64,000 nucleotides of DNA from contig NZ_JADPCJ010000010.1 of NCBI RefSeq assembly GCF_015670795.1, positions 1 to 64,000 of the forward strand. Direction: 5' to 3'. The stretch's first letter is position 1; each line of letters opens with the position of its first letter. Position numbers and translations under genes: made by a program. Under the pieces are notes generated by a model. It was not told the DNA's origin, ran no database searches, and saw only the letters and a program-made list of their open reading frames with translations. Below, piece by piece: positions 16,349 to 23,370 of the stretch. This DNA is from Collinsella aerofaciens. Its GTDB lineage: Bacteria; Actinomycetota; Coriobacteriia; Coriobacteriales; Coriobacteriaceae.

Positions 16349-18112
16349 CTAGTGCTTGCCGCCGTGGCTGTTGAGCCAGATATTGCGGCCCAGCATAAGT
16401 GCCAGCACCAGCGCGCTCACGTAGCCCATAAAGCCAATGACCGGGATACCAAACACAACCGGCTCGATGCGCGCGTAGTACACCACCGACGAACCGATAA
16501 ACAGACCGGCGATAACGATAGCCATCGACATGCGGTCGATAATCCCACCCAGCTGTCGCAGCGCCTTATCGCTGCTCATGATCTGCGTGTTCACCTTAAG
16601 CTGGCCGCGTGTGAGCATACGCGAAGCCAGGCCCAGATACTCAGCCGCCTCGAGTGAGCCCTTCGCCGCGCGATAACTGCTCGCCGCAAAGTCGCGACTC
16701 ATATCGCGCACGCGCGCATAGGTGCTCTTCTCGTTTTTGATGTGTGCCTGAATGATCTGGATCATGTTGACGTCGGGCATGTACTCGGTCAGCAGGCCCT
16801 CGAGCGTCACCATGCCGCGCGCGAACATCGTCACCACGCTCGGCAGCTCAACGTCATTTTTGCGCGCGAGGTTTAACAGCGAGGTCAAAAACTCGCCGAT
16901 ATCTAGGTCCTTAAGGTCAAGGCCCGCAAAGTCAGCCACGATAAAGTCCAAATCGGACAAAAACGCTGAATGATCGAGCTCGGCCGAGTCGCCACGCGTC
17001 ACGACGAAGCGCATGAGCGAATCCTTGAGCTTGGGCACGTCGCCCTCGGCCACGGCGAAAATAATGTCCTTGACGATACCGCGGTCGTGGCTCGACATGC
17101 GTCCGACCATACCCAAGTCGATAAAGTAAACGATGCCGTCCTTGAGGATGATGTTTCCCGCATGCGGGTCAGCATGGAAAAAGCCGTCATCGAGCACCTG
17201 CGTCGAGTAGTCCTCGACGATTGCGGCACCGATCTTTTCCAAGTCATAGCCCTCGGCCACCAAGCGTTCAGGATCGGCGATCGAAATGCCGTCGACGTAG
17301 TCCATAACCACCACGTGTTCGGTGCACAGGTCCAGATAGGATTTAGGGCACGTCACGCCATGAACGCTCTTATGGAACTCGTAGAAGTCGTTGAGGTTTT
17401 TGGCCTCGGCCAAAAAGTTGGTCTCCTCGCGAAACGAGGTCCACAGCTCCTCGACCACGCCGTGCAGGTCAACGAATTGATCGGTGTTGACGAACTTGGA
17501 AACGATACGCACCACCGAGCGGATGATATCGATGTCCTGCGCCATAACCTGCTGCGCACCGGGGCGCTGCACCTTGACGGCCACGTCCTCGCCCGTCACC
17601 AGACGAGCGCGGTGCACCTGCGCGAGCGATGCGCTACCAAGCGGATTGGGATCGATCGCATCGAACATCTCCCCCAGGCGCAGGCCGTATTCTTCCTCCA
17701 GACAGCGAAGCACTACCTCGTACGGCACCGGCTCCACGTCGGAGCGCAGACGACGCAGCTCGTCGCAAAAGCGTTGCGGCAGAATCTCGGACCGGTTGGC
17801 CAGAATCTGCCCCATCTTGACGAACATGGGGCCGAGTTCCTCGAGCAGGCGGCGCAAACGAACCGGCGTGAGGTTATCCCACACGCGGTACTTTTTGACC
17901 AGGCGAACAATCTGCCCAATGCGTTCGCGACGACCCGCCGGCGTGAGCTGGTATTCCTCGTCCGGTGCCATCGCGTCGGGCTCCTCGGGGACCATATCGA
18001 CAGCGCGCGGCTTTTTGCGAGCGCCCGAGACGGCGGCATCGACCTCATCGACAACCGCCGCCTCGTCACCCAAAGGATCTAGATTGTTGTAATCGGTGGT
18101 GGAATCTGCCAT
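16349..18112 (-). CDS. ABC1/AarF/UbiB family atypical kinase
   Basis: UbiB-type proteins are atypical kinases or ATPases linked to isoprenoid lipid homeostasis; here, with no ubiquinone genes in view, the substrate is unknown. The 587-residue protein has an acidic N-terminus, the KxGQ motif (FVKMGQ, 99-102), the alanine-rich-loop equivalent NPLGSASLAQVH, the VAVKVQRPG lysine, the HADPHAGN catalytic segment and IDLG in place of DFG. Two membrane helices follow at the C-terminus (about 527-547 and 558-580), as in the family. ATG 18112 begins eight bases after the stop of the upstream helical protein, so they form a two-gene operon. Confidence 0.93.
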   Translation of the reverse strand: MADSTTDYNNLDPLGDEAAVVDEVDAAVSGARKKPRAVDMVPEEPDAMAPDEEYQLTPAGRRERIGQIVRLVKKYRVWDNLTPVRLRRLLEELGPMFVKMGQILANRSEILPQRFCDELRRLRSDVEPVPYEVVLRCLEEEYGLRLGEMFDAIDPNPLGSASLAQVHRARLVTGEDVAVKVQRPGAQQVMAQDIDIIRSVVRIVSKFVNTDQFVDLHGVVEELWTSFREETNFLAEAKNLNDFYEFHKSVHGVTCPKSYLDLCTEHVVVMDYVDGISIADPERLVAEGYDLEKIGAAIVEDYSTQVLDDGFFHADPHAGNIILKDGIVYFIDLGMVGRMSSHDRGIVKDIIFAVAEGDVPKLKDSLMRFVVTRGDSAELDHSAFLSDLDFIVADFAGLDLKDLDIGEFLTSLLNLARKNDVELPSVVTMFARGMVTLEGLLTEYMPDVNMIQIIQAHIKNEKSTYARVRDMSRDFAASSYRAAKGSLEAAEYLGLASRMLTRGQLKVNTQIMSSDKALRQLGGIIDRMSMAIVIAGLFIGSSVVYYARIEPVVFGIPVIGFMGYVSALVLALMLGRNIWLNSHGGKH

Positions 18113-18120
18113 CTGCGCTG

Positions 18121-18537
18121 CTACTCGGCCTCTTCGGTATCCTTCGCATCGTCGGGCTCAACGGACTCGACGGGCACCGAGGTCACGTTGTCCTCGACCG
18201 AATCGACGATGTCGCGCACATGGGCCAGGAAGGCCGTGCGCTCGGGGGCGGTCATGACGCGGACCCGGGCAAGGATGAGCTCGTCAAGCACGCGCTGGGC
18301 CGCGGTCTCGCCCTGCATGCCCAAGCGCTCGGTCAGATCGGAGATGGTACCGCCGGCCTGCTCGAACATGTCGGACACACTGCGGGCGATATCGGGGGTG
18401 GCGGTGTCCTTGCGGACCTGCTCGCCCTTGGTGTTAAGGTCGTCGAGGACCTTCTTGCCGCCTTCGACAGCAACGGCGGCAGCGCCAAAGCCCACGTTAA
18501 TGGCGCCGTTAACAAGCTGATCGAGTTTCATAACCAT
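18121..18537 (-). CDS. Phasin-like helical protein upstream of UbiB
   Basis: A 138-residue mainly helical protein: a short amphipathic start (KLDQLVNGAINVGFGAAAVAVEGGKKVLDDLNTKGEQVRKD), a central RMxxxER-type helix region and an acidic C-terminal tail ending DAKDTEEAE. The pattern resembles phasin/PhaF-like or DUF-type granule-associated proteins, but no exact family is claimed. ATG 18537 has GGAG six bases upstream. It is co-transcribed with the UbiB kinase, and pairing of a phasin-like protein with an AarF kinase suggests a joint role at membrane or lipid surfaces (inference). Confidence 0.65.
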   Translation of the reverse strand: MVMKLDQLVNGAINVGFGAAAVAVEGGKKVLDDLNTKGEQVRKDTATPDIARSVSDMFEQAGGTISDLTERLGMQGETAAQRVLDELILARVRVMTAPERTAFLAHVRDIVDSVEDNVTSVPVESVEPDDAKDTEEAE

Positions 18538-18636
18538 GGTTATCTCCAATCACAAACAACTGCATTGGCGTTCTTGTACCCAAGATTGAGCGAAAGCGAC
18601 AAAGCGTTTTAGCGCTATTCGATCGACGGGAAATCC

Positions 18637-20160
18637 CTACCTCACGTTGTCATTCATCGCGAAAGAGTTCTTCATGGCGCAGCTCGTGGTGTAAAGCACC
18701 TTGCCCAGCAGGGCATCGGTCTCCACGCGAACACGCTCGGCAAAGGCCTCGTTGGCGCGTGCAAGCTCGGCAGGCACCTCGACCTCGGGCAGAGCGGCTA
18801 CGGCAGCGTCGACGTCATGGATCTGCTTGTGGCCCATGCCACCGATCTTCTCCTGATAATCCTCGACCGCGCGGCCGCACTCATGGAAGCGGACGTCAGC
18901 CAGCGCGCCGATCAGGCGGTTGGCCCAGTAGAAGTTTTCGGACGTCACGCGAGCCTGCGTGTCGGCATAGTACTCGGGCATAGTCTCGACGTTGGCGTAC
19001 AGCGGAACCAGCGCGTTAAACGAGTTGGAACCAAAGGCCATCCACTGCACGGCGCGGTAGGCCGGCTGCGCATAGGGGCGCAGCTGCAACACGGCAAGCT
19101 GGCTGTTGCGGTTGATGCCGATGGGGCGATAGGCGCCGCGCGTGGCGGGCGTGCCCTTGCTGCCGTAGCAGTCGTACTCCGTGCCCTGGTAGTGGCTCGA
19201 AAGCACGTACTTAATGTCCTCGATGGTCACCTTGCGCTCGGGCACGCGGCTCCAAGGGATGTCGTCGCTCTCGGGCGTGAAGTCGGCGTCGGGGCCATCC
19301 CACACGTCGCTGGGGTTGAGGCAGCGCTGCATGTACCAGGCGCGCGGCGTGTTGTAGACATGGTCGCTGTCGCTGTGCGAGCCAAAGGCCTCGCGCGGGT
19401 TAAAGACGGCAGCCGGGCCGTCGCCCTCAACGCCCAGCGTCAGGTCCAGATGCCACTCGGCCATCCAGACGCGCAGGTCGGCGGAGCACATATGGTCGGC
19501 CTGGGCGCCCTCGGCGTCATCCAGGTCAAAGCTGTCGATGCCCAGCTGGTTGGGCATGGTCACATAGGCGTCGTCAGGCACGCGCTTGGCGATCCAGTGG
19601 TGACCGCCGATGGTCTCGAGCCACCAGATCTCGTCCACGTCGCTAAAGGCGATGCCGTTGTTCTCGTAAGTGCCGTAGCGCTCGAGCAGGTCGCCCAAGA
19701 TACGCACGCCGTCGCGGGCGGACTTGGCATACGGCAGCACCAGGGTCACCATGTCCTCCTCGCCCAGGCCACCAGGCTGCGCAGGCACATAGCCGTCCTC
19801 GCCCTCGTTACCCTTGGCGGGTACGTAGTCCACAAGTGGATCGGCACCGCGGACGCGCTCGTTGGTGGTGAGCGTCTCGGTTGCGGACATGCCCACATTG
19901 AGCTCGTTGAAACCGGCCTCGGCCCAGATGCCGTGGCCCGGGACAACATCGGGGACGCTCGTGTAGCGCATGGGGTTATCGGGCAGTTCAACGGTCAGGT
20001 GACTCAGGACGCTCGTGTAGACGCGCGGCTGCTCGTCGGGATGCACCACGCGCATACGCTTGGGCTCAAACACCCCGTTGGACGAGTCCTCGTTGCGGGC
20101 GACCAGGGTCGACCCGTCGTAGCTTGCGTTCTTACCGACCAGAATCGTTGTGCACGGCAT
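18637..20160 (-). CDS. C69 family dipeptidase
   Basis: N-terminal-nucleophile peptidase of the PepD/U34-C69 family, which cleaves dipeptides. The 507-residue protein begins MPCTTILVGKNASYDGSTLVARNED: the Cys at position 3 is the expected nucleophile and the DGSTLVARNED block is diagnostic. No signal peptide, so it acts in the cytoplasm. The ATG at 20160 is preferred because AAGGAGG ends six bases before it, while the ATG two codons earlier overlaps that site. Single-gene unit, probably supplying amino acids from peptides. Confidence 0.93.
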   Translation of the reverse strand: MPCTTILVGKNASYDGSTLVARNEDSSNGVFEPKRMRVVHPDEQPRVYTSVLSHLTVELPDNPMRYTSVPDVVPGHGIWAEAGFNELNVGMSATETLTTNERVRGADPLVDYVPAKGNEGEDGYVPAQPGGLGEEDMVTLVLPYAKSARDGVRILGDLLERYGTYENNGIAFSDVDEIWWLETIGGHHWIAKRVPDDAYVTMPNQLGIDSFDLDDAEGAQADHMCSADLRVWMAEWHLDLTLGVEGDGPAAVFNPREAFGSHSDSDHVYNTPRAWYMQRCLNPSDVWDGPDADFTPESDDIPWSRVPERKVTIEDIKYVLSSHYQGTEYDCYGSKGTPATRGAYRPIGINRNSQLAVLQLRPYAQPAYRAVQWMAFGSNSFNALVPLYANVETMPEYYADTQARVTSENFYWANRLIGALADVRFHECGRAVEDYQEKIGGMGHKQIHDVDAAVAALPEVEVPAELARANEAFAERVRVETDALLGKVLYTTSCAMKNSFAMNDNVR

Positions 20161-20514
20161 GCGCATCCTCCTTGAGCGAAGAAATCAAACGGCAACAGTG
20201 TATCGCTTCGGCGCAGAAAGGGCGAAACCACCGCCTCGGCAGCCCCGTGGTCAAAAAATGCCAAATATGAGTACTGTCACCAATTTAGTGGCAGCAAATT
20301 TCCCTGTAACGAGTGCCGAAAATCCCCATTTGCCCAAAAGCAAGACAACGTTATTCCCCATAAGTTCAATAAAATAGGCTTCCTAACGATAATGGATACC
20401 GTTAGGAAGCCAAAAAGACGTAAGACATATGTGACTATCTTGGCAATAGTACTCATATTTGGCATTGTTTGACCACGTGGTATATAGCTAACCCCCTCAA
20501 ACAGCCCAAAACGC
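20161..20514. other. Intergenic region filled by a TIR element
   Basis: A 354-base gap between the dipeptidase and folD. Nearly all of it from 20243 on is the inverted-repeat element described separately; 20161-20242 holds the dipeptidase ribosome site and upstream sequence. No convincing gene: the short reading frames starting MPNMST on both strands arise from the inverted repeat itself. Confidence 0.7.
20243..20480. repeat. 238-bp element with 41-bp terminal inverted repeats
   Basis: Left end 20243-20283 and right end 20440-20480 are inverted copies matching at 35 or more of 41 positions, including the uninterrupted core AATGCCAAATATGAGTACT. Inside, GGCTTCCTAACG (20377-20388) and its exact complement (20400-20411) form a second hairpin followed by AAAAAG. 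It encodes no protein, is AT-richer than flanking genes, and has the size and ends of a MITE or a structured dispersed repeat. No target-site duplication is obvious. Confidence 0.75.
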
Positions 20515-21369
20515 CTATTTCGATGCGCGCTCCGCCGCCTCAATCACGTGTTTGGCGAGAATCGCGGTGGTCACAGCCCCCACGCCGCCCGGCACGGGGG
20601 TGATGGCACCAACAACCGGCGCCGCGGCAACAAAATCGACGTCACCCACCAGCTTGCCAGCGTCCTCATCCCAGTTAATGCCCACATCGATGATCGTCTG
20701 GCCCTCGCGAACCGCGTCCACACCAATCGTGTGCGCGCGTCCAACGGCCGCAACCACAATATCAGCCGCACGGCACTCGGCAGCAAGGTCGCGCGTATGC
20801 GTATGGCACGTCGTCACGGTCGCATTGCGCGCCGTAAGCATAGCGGCAACGGGGCGGCCAATTACCAGTGAGCGTCCGACCACAGCAACCTTGGCCCCAT
20901 CCAGCTCAACGCCGTAATGATCCAGCAAAGCAAGCACGGCTTCGGCTGTGCAGGGGGCAAAACCCTCGCCGCGCCCCGAAAGCGTGGTGAGCAGTGAAGC
21001 CGGCGTCATGGAGTCAACGTCCTTGGCGGGATCGAGCGTTGCGGCGACGGCGTTCTCGTCAAGGCCGGCGGGCAGCGGGCGAAACATCAGACAGCCATGA
21101 ACAGCCGAGTCGGCATTGATGTCCTCGATGGCCGTCAACAGCTCGTCTTGCGAAACACCGGCAGGAAGCAACACGCGACGCGCCTCGATGCCAACCTTTT
21201 CGCAGCGTTTAAGGGCGCCGCGCTCGTAGGATAGGTCGTCCTCGCGTTCACCCACACGCACGATAGCAAGCGTCGGAACAACACCGCGTTCGCGCAGCGC
21301 AGCGCAGCGGGCAGCGAGCTCCTCAGTCAAAGCGCGGGCGACGGGAGCACCCTTCAGTAGCTCAGCCAT
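20515..21369 (-). CDS. folD: Bifunctional methylene-THF dehydrogenase / methenyl-THF cyclohydrolase FolD
   Basis: FolD interconverts methylene-, methenyl- and 10-formyl-tetrahydrofolate with NAD(P). The 284-residue protein has the family signatures SYERGALKRCEKVGI, the dehydrogenase loop VAVVGRSLVIGRPVAAML, and PVPGGVGAVTTAIL near the C-terminus. Note SYERG where most FolDs have SYVRxKxK; the lysine used in cyclohydrolase activity sits as GALKRCEK. AGAGGGG lies six bases before ATG 21369. It starts two bases after the fchA stop, so both are one operon. If FolD's cyclohydrolase is weak, FchA would cover it (inference). Confidence 0.94.
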   Translation of the reverse strand: MAELLKGAPVARALTEELAARCAALRERGVVPTLAIVRVGEREDDLSYERGALKRCEKVGIEARRVLLPAGVSQDELLTAIEDINADSAVHGCLMFRPLPAGLDENAVAATLDPAKDVDSMTPASLLTTLSGRGEGFAPCTAEAVLALLDHYGVELDGAKVAVVGRSLVIGRPVAAMLTARNATVTTCHTHTRDLAAECRAADIVVAAVGRAHTIGVDAVREGQTIIDVGINWDEDAGKLVGDVDFVAAAPVVGAITPVPGGVGAVTTAILAKHVIEAAERASK

Positions 21370-21371
21370 GG

Positions 21372-22004
21372 CTATCCCCTCTTTCTTGCAGCGTCGGAGG
21401 CGCGGCGCGCCAGCGCATCGGCGCGCGGCAACCATGTGTCGAGCAACTCATCACACGCCGTCTCGAGCTCCTCGGCGCGTGCACGATCCTTCATAGACGT
21501 GGTGTTTGCAAAGAGCGTCAAGCTCGCGCCCTGCATAGCGGCACGGCAGAACACGGCACCGCACGCCACGTCGGACAGCAGCTGTCGGGAGCCCTTGTCC
21601 GCCATGTCCTCGAGCAGCGCCAGTGCGCGCCCGCAGGCATCCATAATGCGATACGGCGGCATGGCGGCCACGTGCAGCGCATCCTGAATCGCAGCCGGTC
21701 GGGCCGGGTCCTCACGCGGAATACCGTACGCCGCGGACACCTGTCCGTAGGCACGAACGTCCTCGGCAACCAACTCGACAAGCTCCTGGGCCAGCTCATC
21801 AGCCTGGGTAAACGCGCGCGTCAGGTCATCCGCACGATCAGCAAGCGCGGGATTGGTCGCACCGTAGCGGGCAACCATTCCGCACAGCGAGGCGCCCAGC
21901 GCGCCCACAAAAGCGCTCGCGCTGCCACCACCGGGAACCGGCTCGCGCGCGGCCAGCGCCTCGGCAAACCCGCGGCAGGTCTTGTCCATCATCTCTTGGC
22001 TCAT
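21372..22004 (-). CDS. fchA: Methenyltetrahydrofolate cyclohydrolase FchA
   Basis: Member of the formiminotransferase-cyclodeaminase/FchA family, hydrolysing methenyl-THF to 10-formyl-THF. The 210-residue all-helical protein has REPVPGGGSASAFVGALGASLCGMVARY, the hallmark of the family, and a central AIQDALHVAAMPPYRIMDAC region. No formiminotransferase domain is attached. The ATG at 22004 is chosen because AAGGTG ends seven bases before it; an ATG at 22010 is only one base from that site. It precedes folD by two bases, giving a compact one-carbon folate operon. Confidence 0.9.
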   Translation of the reverse strand: MSQEMMDKTCRGFAEALAAREPVPGGGSASAFVGALGASLCGMVARYGATNPALADRADDLTRAFTQADELAQELVELVAEDVRAYGQVSAAYGIPREDPARPAAIQDALHVAAMPPYRIMDACGRALALLEDMADKGSRQLLSDVACGAVFCRAAMQGASLTLFANTTSMKDRARAEELETACDELLDTWLPRADALARRASDAARKRG

Positions 22005-22471
22005 ACGCATGCACCTTCAAGTCATATACATCGGTCGGGCGGCAACCACCGACCGACCGCATCGATCACATAATGGTGCATAGTCTAGCCCATAAGTACA
22101 TAAGCGTCAGCGCACCTGGTCATCGCGGATTTCTATGACGAACGATAGGCGTCGGCACCGCAAACATGGGAAACATGGCCCGCCTTTCGGGACTTCCGGA
22201 CGTCACAAACTGGGGCATATCTATAAACAAGGAACCTGTTGGGGCAACGCCCGCGTACACGCGCCCCTTGCCCCTTTAAAACAACGGACACCTCACCCCG
22301 GGGAGAGCCGACAGCACCGGCCCTCCCCTCTTTTGGACCCGTGCATATTGCCACTTAACGGCGCAAATCCGGCCCTCAGAATGGGACACATGGCCCACCC
22401 GAGCGAGCCGTCCACGCGTACAGTAAAGGCAGGTAATCCATGGGCGGTTACAGATCGAGGAGGACACGACC
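22005..22471. other. 467-base intergenic region with repeats and a terminator
   Basis: No believable gene: the frames open here have poor codon use and no ribosome sites. It contains an inverted repeat CGGTCGG/CCGACCG just upstream of fchA (within 22030-22065), a 19-base motif ATGGGAAACATGGCCCGCC (22166-22184) repeated with two changes at 22381-22399, and an intrinsic terminator at 22300-22334. A terminator not preceded by a gene suggests a short untranslated RNA or a leader transcript. Confidence 0.5.
22300..22334 (+). terminator. Orphan intrinsic terminator
   Basis: GGGGAG plus GCCG (22300-22310) pair with CGGC plus CTCCCC (22318-22328) around a seven-base loop, followed by TCTTTT. No plus-strand gene ends before it, so it may end a non-coding transcript or attenuate the lipoprotein gene 140 bases downstream. 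Confidence 0.65.
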
Positions 22472-23065
22472 ATGAAAAAGAAGGCCTTTGCGATTCTCAC
22501 CCTCTGCATAAGCCTCTTTGCCGCATTTGCCCTGGTGGGCTGCGGTGGCAGCGGCGACGCTACCGGAAGTGGCGGTGGCGGCGGGGCAGAAAAGCCAGCC
22601 GTGGATATGAGGACCGACTTCATTTGGTTTAAGGTCGAGGTTCCCGAGGGCGTCGAGATTACCGACGTTGCCGGCGACACCGCCGACAGGGCCCAGTTTA
22701 AGTTCACCGAGAGCGAGCACGCCAGTGATCGCTTCATCCCCGTCTTCGACTCTGACAAGAACGCCGACGAGCTGTTCGACTACGAGGCAAAGTGGAATGC
22801 CAGCTTTGAGTGGACCGAGAATGACCCCGTCAAGTACAACGGCAAGACCTGGCGCAACGCTTCCTACACACACTCGGGCGGCGTGACGACCGAGTACTTC
22901 ACCGACGTTGACGGTGGCAGCGTGTATGTGCGCATCGACAACGTCGAGGAGCACAAGGACGCCGTCGAGACCATGATGAAGTCTCTGGAATTTGCCGACG
23001 ACATCGCCGAGGCCAAGACCGAGGCCATGGACGTCAAGCTCGACGATATCGAGATCAAGCGCTAA
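22472..23065 (+). CDS. Lipoprotein of unknown function
   Basis: A 197-residue secreted lipoprotein: signal peptide MKKKAFAILTLCISLFAAFALVGC with lipobox LVGC (Cys 24 lipidated), a short Gly/Ser linker and a 150-residue domain rich in beta strands and acidic residues (FIWFKVEVPEGVEITD, AQFKFTESEHASDRFIPVF, WRNASYTHSGGVTTEYFTDVDGGSVYVRID). The pattern resembles small extracytoplasmic domains of unknown function in Coriobacteria. GAGGAGG lies eight bases before the ATG. Single-gene unit with its own terminator. Confidence 0.85.
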   Translation: MKKKAFAILTLCISLFAAFALVGCGGSGDATGSGGGGGAEKPAVDMRTDFIWFKVEVPEGVEITDVAGDTADRAQFKFTESEHASDRFIPVFDSDKNADELFDYEAKWNASFEWTENDPVKYNGKTWRNASYTHSGGVTTEYFTDVDGGSVYVRIDNVEEHKDAVETMMKSLEFADDIAEAKTEAMDVKLDDIEIKR

Positions 23066-23370
23066 GTAACTGGCGAGCGCAGCGGGAAACACGGGCGCAG
23101 TGCTAACAAGCGGCGGTACCCCAGCGCTTCGTACCCAGGGAGGGCCGGTAAACCGACCCTCCCTTTATTATGCCGGTAGCCAACGAACGCGAGGATGCCG
23201 GACGCCGGAACCGCTCCAAATGTAGCAACAGTACGAAAACGACAAACACCCCAACACGTCCGCCCGCCGATTTATTGCGCCGCGCAGACAATTAAACCAG
23301 CATCTTTAAACATCTGAGCAGTATAGTGACCAAAACTATCGCATAACCGCACTCTACGAATGGAGAAGTT
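23066..23370 (+). other. Gap with terminator and PI-PLC upstream region
   Basis: 305 bases without a gene. The first 100 hold the lipoprotein terminator. Close to the PI-PLC start are TATAGT (a possible -10) and the small dyad ATAGT-GACCAAA-ACTAT, about 30-50 bases before the ATG. No clear -35 was found. Confidence 0.45.
23138..23169 (+). terminator. Intrinsic terminator after the lipoprotein gene
   Basis: GGGAGGG (23138-23144) pairs with CCCTCCC (23157-23163), extended by CCGG/CCG near the loop, followed by TTTATTA. Confidence 0.9.

Noticed and set aside
18817-20175. A 452-codon plus-strand frame opposite the dipeptidase
   Set aside because: Shadow of the C69 gene; composition is typical of antisense translation.
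20250-20543. Short frames starting MPNMST on both strands near the TIR element
   Set aside because: Both starts come from the same inverted repeat; the rest of each frame is unrelated, has no ribosome site and crosses into folD.
22135-22632. A 165-codon plus-strand frame before the lipoprotein
   Set aside because: Poor codon use, crosses a strong terminator hairpin and overlaps the well-supported lipoprotein gene in another frame.
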